Under the pieces are notes generated by a model. It saw only the letters and a list, made by a program, of their open reading frames with translations. It did not search any database and was not told the DNA's origin. A program made the position numbers and the translations under genes. 64,000 bases of DNA from Symsagittifera roscoffensis (lineage: Eukaryota; Xenacoelomorpha; Acoela; Convolutidae), in NCBI RefSeq assembly GCF_963678635.1, contig NC_087064.1, forward strand, positions 4,688,411 through 4,752,410, in the 5' to 3' direction. Of this stretch, positions 41,061 to 49,539 are shown piece after piece (the first letter of the stretch is position 1; every line of letters begins with the position of its first letter).

Positions 41061-41759
41061 GCAGCTGGTGCAAAGGCTTACTCGGTGGGAGACTACGTAT
41101 GGCTATTTCAGAACGTTATACCACCGAAAGGGACAAAGAAGCTCCTAAAAAAATGGAGGGGACCCTTCATGATTACAGAGGTGCACCAGGAGGGACGCTT
41201 TTATAGACTGAGTACTGGCCGAGCCGCCCACTACGAGAACATCAAGCCACACAATCCATCGACAGAAGACTGGTGTATACCTGCAGACATGGAAGAAGGG
41301 GATTATCTAATGATGGATCCTGCTTGTGAGGTCAATGAAAAAGGCACCAGGGAGAAGAACGATGGAAACGAAGTCGTAGAGGAAGGTAGGGATACACCGC
41401 TGGACCTGGATCCAAACGAACAGATCGAAGCGGACGATGAAACCTTACCCTACGCAGAGGAAGATTGGCAGGATCCCGAACAGATAGAGGTTCCCAAGAA
41501 CTTGGAACCGGATCTTCCGTTCACCATACAGACTCGTCAGAAGGACGGGATGAGACCAAGAAAGAAATACAATCCTTACGGTGACGACTTTGTAGTGGAT
41601 AGGATAGATCTAAAGAAGATAGTGGAGGAAGTAGTGGGTCTAGAGGAAATAACTGTGTCACAAGACATTGACATAGTCGATGATCACGACGATGAGTGGG
41701 TTGACGACTGGTCGACACCCGAGGTAGAATTCGACGACGAACAACAGCAGTCATATTAA
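41061..41759 (+). CDS. element B integrase C-terminus and acidic linker
   Basis: The frame contains AKAYSVGDYVWLFQN, WRGPFMITEVH and AHYENIKPH, then a disordered acidic region (PYGDDFVVDRI) shared with element A. It ends at TAA 41757-41759, beyond which the same frame and homology continue. Confidence 0.8.
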   Translation, partial: AAGAKAYSVGDYVWLFQNVIPPKGTKKLLKKWRGPFMITEVHQEGRFYRLSTGRAAHYENIKPHNPSTEDWCIPADMEEGDYLMMDPACEVNEKGTREKNDGNEVVEEGRDTPLDLDPNEQIEADDETLPYAEEDWQDPEQIEVPKNLEPDLPFTIQTRQKDGMRPRKKYNPYGDDFVVDRIDLKKIVEEVVGLEEITVSQDIDIVDDHDDEWVDDWSTPEVEFDDEQQQSY

Positions 41760-41765
41760 CAAGAC

Positions 41766-42608
41766 TTGACGAACCTGCGTGTCTTAGAGTGGCTGAATGA
41801 AACGACCTCGAATCCAGAAGAGACCAGCGTCACGATTCAAGACATAGATCGTGAAAGGATGAAATACATCAAGAACGAACGAGATGATCCTTCCTGGGCT
41901 GCCCAGGAAGGACGACTACTCATCCCAGCTTCTAACCTTGACTTGATACCCGGTATGCGATCGACGGGGACGTCGATGGATGTTTTTGTCCGGGGAGTGG
42001 GGGTAGGACTTACCCACACTGAAAACTTGGCAATAAAAAAATTAAGAATAGCAAGAGAAACAGGAGACTTAGAAACAGAATCAGGCGAAGAGCATAAGAA
42101 ACCTGACATAGGCAGGGTAGTTGAGTCATATTTTAACTTACCAAATGAATATTCGAGTAACATAATACTAACAGACAGTGATTTCATACTCACAAACAGA
42201 ACATGTGCGATAGCAATCACCGCAGACATGAGTTTTAGGACAGCATTAGCGGCAGACTTTAAGAGAGAATACAAAAACGTGGAATTCCTTTGGAAGCAAA
42301 GACCAGGGATAGGGGGCGTAGCAGCCTTACCTCCGGCGGCGTCGCAGATACCGGGAAAATACTTGTGCTTCTTGGTAACGAGGGCGACGGAGAAGCAGCA
42401 CGTGGACCCAGAGAACCTAGTCTTGTCTTTGACGAGGCTGAGGGACTTCCTTGTCGAAATGGACGTGAAGGAGCTCTCGCTTCCAGTGTACGATCCAAAC
42501 AGAGGAAGACTGCATCCTCGGGAATTGTACGCGCTTGTACACGTGATATTCTCTGATACGAACATACAAGTATATCTACATAAGAAATATTACTTAAGTA
42601 TAGGCTGA
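41766..42608 (+). CDS. element B macro-domain-like module
   Basis: In frame with the preceding part (NLRVLEWLNE). It contains the central tract (VRGVGVGLTHTEN) and then the macro-like domain, about 42170-42590: AIAITADMSFRTALAADF, PGKYLCFLVTRA, VYDPNRGRL, VHVIFSDTNIQVYL. It is clearly homologous to the element A module, and the block ending KKYYLSIG is nearly invariant, so this is a stable part of the element and not a one-off capture. Confidence 0.65.
   Translation: MTNLRVLEWLNETTSNPEETSVTIQDIDRERMKYIKNERDDPSWAAQEGRLLIPASNLDLIPGMRSTGTSMDVFVRGVGVGLTHTENLAIKKLRIARETGDLETESGEEHKKPDIGRVVESYFNLPNEYSSNIILTDSDFILTNRTCAIAITADMSFRTALAADFKREYKNVEFLWKQRPGIGGVAALPPAASQIPGKYLCFLVTRATEKQHVDPENLVLSLTRLRDFLVEMDVKELSLPVYDPNRGRLHPRELYALVHVIFSDTNIQVYLHKKYYLSIG
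41960..42019 (+). promoter_or_regulatory. candidate central polypurine tract with hairpin, element B
   Basis: atcgac-ggggac-gtcgat, a T-run, then GTCCGGGGAGT (41988-41998) and identical sequence through 42019. It lies at 51% of the element's length once the nested insert is removed. Confidence 0.6.
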
Positions 42609-43006
42609 GTGATGTGCGAGAGAGTGTTAGGCCAAAGACTAAGTTGTATGTAATATGTGATATGTGTGTTATGTTATGTTATGTTATGTGTTAGGTTATT
42701 AAGATCATGGGTAAGTAGGGGTTAGTGACCATGAACAACTAAATGACGATCTTGGGAATAGATCCAAAGTTTGGACTGTCCAATCTTAGGTCGAATTCCA
42801 AAATTTTAGAAACCAATTGATTTTAATAAATTTAAGGATAAATATCTTTTTATCTAAACTGTTTTTAAGCAAATTTTAACAATATATGTTAAGGTGAAAC
42901 AGACAAGTGTGATATTTGTGACTTCTTTTCTAGATCCTGATTGATCATTTAATAACTCACTTGAGTCAAATATCGAATCGAATCAAATCAAACTTGAAAG
43001 AATAGA
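42609..43006 (+). other. spacer before coiled-coil ORF, element B
   Basis: Non-coding, with a short tatgt tandem run near 42665-42695 and an acceptor-like site (acttcttttctag) ending about 42933, 74 bases before the ORF3 ATG. Confidence 0.45.
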
Positions 43007-43891
43007 ATGGACAACTTCAACTTGGATGAATTGATGGACCTGGCAGAGGCATATGTAGGACCGATGATAGATGCGATCTATCGTCAGCTGATCGATCGAG
43101 ACTTCGCTCTGGAGGACCCAGAGGTAGTCATGTTGCTGACCGCCCTGATCAACATCTTGGGGCACGACAACCGTGGGGACCGCCCCACGGAAGTCCTGTT
43201 GATGGCAGCATATGGAGAAAGAGGAGTACTAGACCGCCCGAACATGAGAGTGATGAGGTGGAGAAACGGGGCTCTCTCAGGGAGTGACTTGGCGAATGAG
43301 CCTGGATTGGGAAGTTCTAGGACTTACCAACCAGGTGAGATGCCAATGCCCTCCAAGCCCAAACCTGGGCTGACGAGAATGCATCGGGAGATGAACAGCG
43401 AGGCGACCTCGTCTGGTTCACCACTGAGAGCAGCTGTGCCACCAAAAAGGGCGAAAGTAGCACAGAAGGTTCAGACGAACCAAACCATGCAAGATCTGGA
43501 TGAGATGAACGATGAGCTGAAAAGTACAAAGAAGGAGCTGGACGAGATGACCAGAAGCATGCTCCAGATGGAGGAAGATCGGGACATGTGGAGAAAGTTG
43601 TTTGAAGACTGCAACAAAAAGCAGGGTCAAGAGATTGAGCGCTTGAGGCAGGAATACAAAGAGCGATCGGAGCAGGTGGCGTTGACAACGGCCGTGGAGA
43701 AAGTGATACCTGCAAAGGATATTCCTCGTGGGCTGTCCCCGATGGAGCTCTTGACGCCTCGAGAAATGAGTCAAACAACGGAGACACGGCTCCCAGCAGA
43801 GACAAATCGAGTAACGATCCCGGATCCTAGCGACACCTTGGGTGATCCCGTCGTAGAACAGACGGTGAGGAAACTAATAGAGACAGCTTGA
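43007..43891 (+). CDS. element B ORF3: coiled-coil protein
   Basis: 294 codons from ATG (43007), intact. The N-terminus (LDELMDLAEAYVGPMIDAI, VMLLTALINILG) matches element A. The coiled coil covers residues about 160-225 (LDEMNDELKSTKKELDEM), followed by a disordered tail. It ends TGA at 43889-43891, overlapping the ORF4 frame by four bases. Confidence 0.78.
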   Translation: MDNFNLDELMDLAEAYVGPMIDAIYRQLIDRDFALEDPEVVMLLTALINILGHDNRGDRPTEVLLMAAYGERGVLDRPNMRVMRWRNGALSGSDLANEPGLGSSRTYQPGEMPMPSKPKPGLTRMHREMNSEATSSGSPLRAAVPPKRAKVAQKVQTNQTMQDLDEMNDELKSTKKELDEMTRSMLQMEEDRDMWRKLFEDCNKKQGQEIERLRQEYKERSEQVALTTAVEKVIPAKDIPRGLSPMELLTPREMSQTTETRLPAETNRVTIPDPSDTLGDPVVEQTVRKLIETA

Positions 43892-46800
43892 CTGCACCCT
43901 ATGGAACGATTGACGATACGGGCAGAGTACAACTCTCCCAGACCGTGATCAGAAAAGGGATAAGTAACGTGACACCACTCATGGGGAGCTCGAGAATCCC
44001 AGAGAGGAAAGTACGAAAGAGGCCAGCGAAGAAAGTGTCTCGCATAATAGACGTGCAGAAGAATAATCAATTGAAATATAATTTCACGCGAGTTCCGGAG
44101 ACAGATCCGAGGGCCTGCTTCAATCGAGCTACCTGGAGCCCAGCTGTGAACCTGCAGCAACCACCACTCGGGACATCTCATCTGATACTGGGAGACAGCT
44201 TGGTCAGAGTGCTGTCAAATTTGAGGACCTCCTGGGTCACCACGGTGATGGCCTTTGGAGGCGCGACGATAGCCCAATTATATCGGATGGTGGAACTGAT
44301 GAATCCAGGGAGGATTCCCAATGTGATGATCTTAGTTGGGACGAATGACATCTCCAGAGGTTCAGATGAGCAGGAAGCACTATGGGAGTCAATGATGGTG
44401 TGTTTGTTTACGACCCTCTGGCAGAAATTCAGTTGCGCGGTACTGACCATTTGCACTGTTCCAATGAATACGAGAAGCCTGACAGCATCAGGAAGAAGGC
44501 ACAACGAGGGAGTCGTCAGGTGGAACAACATCTTGAGGAACCTAGAAAGTCGAAACGCCGGAAGAATGATCCTCATGGACATCGAACATGAGTTGAGAGC
44601 CATGGATCAGGCCAGACTGACCACGGACGGCATCCACTTCGACAGTATCGAAGGACAAGCTTGGTTGAATCGAGTCTTCCAAGAGCCGTTGGACGAGCTG
44701 GAAGCAGAACTCTTTGACACAGGAGTGCTGAAGGAAGAAGGAACAGTGAGTGACGCGGTGATTACCACCTTTGTGCCTCCCAGCTTGGAAACACGCTTGG
44801 GTACGGTCCCGGCCGTCACGAACTACAGGCAACAAAGCTCCAGCGAACCAGGTCGAAGAACAGACGTACAGGATCGATTGAGAGAAGCACCGATGAGGAG
44901 GACTATTCATCCTAGGAGAAGAATAGGACCTGTCAACCCAATCGAAGAGACAGCAGGCACATCTAGATCGGACACTAGATCGGAGACGACGAGTACCAGT
45001 CGAGAGGAGAGACCGAGCAGAGGCTCATTGATGTGGTCGAGACTCATACCGTCTCCCTGGCATATATACAAAGACGAACTAATGAAGCTGGATCTGCAGA
45101 GAGTAAGCTTCATCGAAGATGCAAGGAGGATGCTGAATGGAGCGATGCTATCCGTCAGCAGATTGTACTCGATAACCGGCGTAGACTGGTTGATAGCCGC
45201 TAGCATAAATTTCAGCTCCACGACGGCCTTAAGATTTGCTGACTTGGAGGGACTGCCCTCTAACAACACGATGGGACCAGTGAATGCGAGACCGTTGCAA
45301 GATGTGAGGTTGAACCATGATGAGGGGAATCGTGAAGAGAGACCAGGAAGATTCCTGACGACGAGAGCGCCGATTGGACAACACGTGAAGATATTCAGGC
45401 AGCTGACGACACCCCCTGGTCATGTGAAGGAAAGAGTGTACCCAAAACTAGTGAACCAAGATGGTGATGCCCAGAGATATGGCGTATTGACAGCGATAAA
45501 GAAAGATGAAACCATCTTCGCCGCCTATGACAAAGCAGAGATGAGGAAGGCCAAGATTATGGTAGTAGCGAATTCAGAGTTCGTGTACACTTCCAAGTCT
45601 TTGTTTTGGCCGGACGTCATAATGTTGGCAGCGGTCGACCTGGACCTACTGCAATCAGTATCTTTGGCTATAGGGGTACAAAGGCAGACGGACATGAATC
45701 CAATTACGATTGTGTTTGCTGGCATCAATGACCATCTACACAGTAGAGGTTTTCTGAGCAGACTCAGAGATCCTACAACAGCAGAGAACGCTGTATGGCC
45801 AGCGATAAAAGACATCCTTGAGTCGATGGGTGAAGTGGTCGATGCGACGAAGGAGGGGTCATTCAATAAAGTGGCATTGAGAGTAGTATTCGCGTTGTCT
45901 CCGGGATATGCACATCTCCAGGATGGACTGAAATTCGTGTATGCAATTATGGCCTTACTCTCGGAAGGAAAATATGATGTGATCATATCAGCCCCGAATC
46001 GCCTGATAGAAATGGAGAATCTGAGGCCACTTAAGTCTGAACTGCCTGCAGCATGGTCAGATATCTCAAACGCGATGAGAGGATTCAAGGACCACGCGCT
46101 ACACATGTTAGTGTTGGACGAAGTGCTGGGGTTGGAACTGTCCAATTTCAGTCGACAACTCAAACTGAAACCAGGAATAGACGACGACCATCGAGTGATC
46201 ACGGCAATGTCCAACGACTTATGGTTCCGAGCAATGGAAGTGGCAGGTGAAGACACAAGAAGGAAGAATTCACTGGAGACGAGAGCTCATCTGGAGGCGA
46301 TGGTTCTGAGAACCAAGCCGGAAGCCAACCAGTGGCTACACCTGAACCCTAGAGTAGCGGCATTGGGTGCAGATGCTTTTGAGCAAGGCCCCGTGATGAT
46401 CACGAAGATGCATGCCTACTTGTTGAAGGAGGTGAACCTGGCGGAAAATGCCGGAGAAAAGACTGCTGAGTTTGTAAACAGAATGTGTCAGATTACTCTG
46501 GAAACCTTCTGGACCCAGGAAATGAAAGGACAGGAGGGCTTTGAAAGGACAGACAGCATGCTAGAAGGGTTGGGAGCCGGATGGACCGCGTCCTTCTTGG
46601 CAAAAGTTTACCCGAAAGTCTCGCACTATTTGATAAAGGAGTTCCTCCAAGCAGTAGTGAGAGTATCGATAGTGGAATTAATAGCCTTATTCGTGACATT
46701 CGGAGCGGGGAGTTTCGTGAAAGGACCGGCGATGCTGCTCACCGATGGAATTCAGAACCTGCGGCTAGACGGACTTCTGACATTGATTGCAATTACCCAT

Positions 46801-47511
46801 GGAAACTTGGGAGGACTAATGGAACTGGCACGTTGTCCAGAGCAGATGAAAGAGAGAGTGAGGAACTTGGATATGAAGAAATCCACGGACTCGTGGAACA
46901 AGATAAGAGACCTGAGACACACTCTTATCCAGTATCTCTTACAACAAAATCGCTTTGGAACGGGAGAAGACGAGACGATTGAAAGAGAGGAAGATGTTAG
47001 ACGACATGTTGGAGGCATGCCACTGTTAACTGATCTGAGCTTGGCTATGAGAACCGATCCCTTGGCGCTGATCAGAGGAGTCACGGAATTCGTAACAGTG
47101 ATCTATGGACCAGCAGTCACGTTTGCGTTCCCTGACGTTAAAGTGGAAGCATATAGGAGGTCGGTGCTGCACCTGAACCTCATATCGGCAGTGGACGGTA
47201 GTACACTGGACTGGTGTGAGCAGCACACATTACGGGAGCTCATGAGTGAAGATCTGTTATTTGCGAAAATATCGGAGCCAGAGATGACAGTCATCAATGT
47301 TGACGACCACTTCCGTGATCGCATGGGAGAAGTAGAAAGAGGACACATCGAGGTGTTTCCAAGGCTTTGGAATCTGAGACCCTATGATAAAACGAATGGC
47401 GAAATAACCAGAGTGCCTCGTCTCACTGCAGCATATCACAAAGTGAGAGAAGAGACGAAGGACTGGGCGATTACAAGAAGCTGCCGGAGGCAATCCCTGA
47501 ATTCCCTCTGA
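43888..47511 (+). CDS. element B ORF4/5 first part: SGNH hydrolase, second SGNH-like domain, conserved helical region
   Basis: 1207 codons. No ATG near the overlap with ORF3; the first in-frame ATG is in TPLMGSS (about 43981). Domain 1 has all four SGNH residues in standard context: LILGDSLVRV (Ser 44197), FGGATIAQ, LVGTNDISR (Asn 44344), TDGIHFDS (Asp 44626, His 44635). Domain 2 has MVVANSEF, VFAGINDHLH and GIDDDHRVI. The frame continues without a stop into MPLLTDLSLAMRTDP, which in element A lies behind a TAA, showing that ORF4 and ORF5 are one frame. A frameshift ends it at about 47500. Confidence 0.82.
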   Translation: MTAPYGTIDDTGRVQLSQTVIRKGISNVTPLMGSSRIPERKVRKRPAKKVSRIIDVQKNNQLKYNFTRVPETDPRACFNRATWSPAVNLQQPPLGTSHLILGDSLVRVLSNLRTSWVTTVMAFGGATIAQLYRMVELMNPGRIPNVMILVGTNDISRGSDEQEALWESMMVCLFTTLWQKFSCAVLTICTVPMNTRSLTASGRRHNEGVVRWNNILRNLESRNAGRMILMDIEHELRAMDQARLTTDGIHFDSIEGQAWLNRVFQEPLDELEAELFDTGVLKEEGTVSDAVITTFVPPSLETRLGTVPAVTNYRQQSSSEPGRRTDVQDRLREAPMRRTIHPRRRIGPVNPIEETAGTSRSDTRSETTSTSREERPSRGSLMWSRLIPSPWHIYKDELMKLDLQRVSFIEDARRMLNGAMLSVSRLYSITGVDWLIAASINFSSTTALRFADLEGLPSNNTMGPVNARPLQDVRLNHDEGNREERPGRFLTTRAPIGQHVKIFRQLTTPPGHVKERVYPKLVNQDGDAQRYGVLTAIKKDETIFAAYDKAEMRKAKIMVVANSEFVYTSKSLFWPDVIMLAAVDLDLLQSVSLAIGVQRQTDMNPITIVFAGINDHLHSRGFLSRLRDPTTAENAVWPAIKDILESMGEVVDATKEGSFNKVALRVVFALSPGYAHLQDGLKFVYAIMALLSEGKYDVIISAPNRLIEMENLRPLKSELPAAWSDISNAMRGFKDHALHMLVLDEVLGLELSNFSRQLKLKPGIDDDHRVITAMSNDLWFRAMEVAGEDTRRKNSLETRAHLEAMVLRTKPEANQWLHLNPRVAALGADAFEQGPVMITKMHAYLLKEVNLAENAGEKTAEFVNRMCQITLETFWTQEMKGQEGFERTDSMLEGLGAGWTASFLAKVYPKVSHYLIKEFLQAVVRVSIVELIALFVTFGAGSFVKGPAMLLTDGIQNLRLDGLLTLIAITHGNLGGLMELARCPEQMKERVRNLDMKKSTDSWNKIRDLRHTLIQYLLQQNRFGTGEDETIEREEDVRRHVGGMPLLTDLSLAMRTDPLALIRGVTEFVTVIYGPAVTFAFPDVKVEAYRRSVLHLNLISAVDGSTLDWCEQHTLRELMSEDLLFAKISEPEMTVINVDDHFRDRMGEVERGHIEVFPRLWNLRPYDKTNGEITRVPRLTAAYHKVREETKDWAITRSCRRQSLNSL

Positions 47512-49274
47512 TAAGAAGGATGTTGCTCGGAGCAGTCTCCGTGGTACAGACTCCTAGATTGGGAGCATTCGAAGCCAATGAAAGGAGAGTAGGGAATTTC
47601 GTGGGAACGATGGATCCATACTTTGTAGGGAGAAATGCCGCCGTGTTACAGTACACACGATTTGCATACACGGATCAAGCGACGAGAAGGCGAATAAGCA
47701 ACGCCGCGACTCCCAAGCCTGGAAGATTTGATGAGGAATGGAAGGAATTAGGCTTAGCTCCGATGAGGATGAGAGGCAAGACCGAATTGCCTGAAGCCTC
47801 ATTAATCCTGACCAGTGTGAAAAAGGAGATGAAAGTGGGAGGAATATTGCAGACGAGAACTTTCCTAGCACCCTTCGGCTGCGAAGAAATCAAAGTGGTC
47901 CATGTAGAAGAGGAAGATAAATCGGCCGGTACATTGCTCATACCGAGATTCCAGGAAGAAGCCGACAATGACGAACAAGGACCATCGAGCTCGAACAAGG
48001 ATAAGTCTGAAGGAAATGACGGACAGGGTGGAAGCCGTCAAACCGAAGAACCCATGCAACAAGATCAAGCTGGTGGGGAAGACGACAGGGCATCGACAGG
48101 AGGAACATCCAGCCTGGATTTCAATATCTTCAGTGATCTTGAGAACAATGCAGATACGTTGGAAATGACTGAGCCAGCGGATGAAGGCATCTCGACACTG
48201 GAGCCTCCGTCAGCCTTTATGGAAATGAAACGGAATACGCCGGAGAGCAGCTCTCCTGGCAATTCAAGAAATAACGACCAGAGAATCCTCATGGAATCAA
48301 TTCGGAGGAGAAGAATAGAGGCCTCAGCCAGAGTACCTTTCTTGGGAACGCTGCCCGAAGAAGAATGGGAAGTACATCACCGAGACCACGAGAGTAGGAC
48401 GGGATGCAAGCTGGACAGAGTGGCGTTTGTGGAAGAAGTCTGGACCGTGGTTCAAAGCTATGGGACCCAGTCTTTTCTAAAAACGGGTCTCAACCAACCC
48501 TTGATGAGAGAAGTGCTTGACAAGCTTGATGAGTGTGAAGGGAGACTGAGTGAGTTGTTGATCGACTCAGCCACTGATGAGAGTGAAGCGAATTCTCCCA
48601 TCAAGATGACACCGCAGGACGATGAAGGAGAGGTGGTGTATCTGTCAAGAACCAGGAGAGGGACGATGCGATCAAAAATGGTGATTGATAAAATCAATGC
48701 GATGAAAATGAAGTTAGGCAGCAGAGTGATGCCGAGGAGAGTTGGAAAGACGAAGGTGGATTCAGAAGTATCGATGAAAGCTGGTAACTCAGCGAAAAGG
48801 AAACGAGTTGAGGAGGTCATGGATTTGGGGCAAGGTGATTATCAATTGTCTGGCACAGATAGAATATTAACTGATATAGCGATGGTGCCACCCATTCTCA
48901 TGGCGGGGATAAAGTCAACCGGTTATAAACCCAAAAGGAGTGACCGCACTCTGACTGGAGCAACCTTAGAAATGGAAATACTCAGCCAATGTGGAGAGAG
49001 CAAAATGAAAGACTTCAAGCCATCTCCCATGAATCATGGAAAGGGAAGTGTCGCAGGACAACTAACACCAGTGGAATACAACCGACTGACAGTGTCGGAG
49101 ACTGTGTCGATAGATGAACCCACCGGTGGATACATGGAGATGTTGGAATACCGAAACTCGGCTAGAGGGTATGTAATGGCTGGAAGACGAAAAGGCCATG
49201 GAGGGTTATCTGGAAACGATGTTGCAAGGCACCACCCTCAAGCAGAAGGCGTACGGGACTTTGGCGTCGTCTGA
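47512..49274 (+). pseudogene. element B ORF5 middle part (shifted frame)
   Basis: The frame from 47520 covers PEFPLIRRM onward and the acidic, disordered middle (SSLDFNIFSDLEN, EVVYLSRTRRG). Sequence similarity to element A is weaker here than at the ends. The frame is lost near 49230. Confidence 0.65.
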
Positions 49275-49539
49275 CATACAGGCGGAAACGATCGAGCAGT
49301 TAGTGAGCCTTCCATGGAAAGCAGTAGTGTTGAGGTATTTCGAAGAAGAAATGAGGACTACGCCAAGAATACATGCTCTCGTGGCAGTACCTTACCTAAG
49401 AACAGAGTTACAACTCAGGTTCGCCTGGTGCATGATGGGACTGACTCGCGAAGAATATGATTCAGAAGAAAGGAAGAGATCAAAAGAGGAAAAGGTTTTC
49501 CTTATGACGAACCTGAGGGATCTGATAGTCCAGGAGTGA
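49230..49539 (+). pseudogene. element B ORF5 fragment
   Basis: Frame with LVSLPWKAVVLRYFEEEMR and LRFAWCMMGLTREEYDS, matching element A around 26680-26830. Ended by TGA at 49537-49539; the same frame resumes after it. Confidence 0.6.

Noticed and set aside
21341-43900. Annotated starts at GTG or TTG for several element ORFs
   Set aside because: Non-ATG starts are unlikely in an animal. These are open frames continuing from upstream sequence or following frame breaks, so I describe them as frames, not as genes with those starts.
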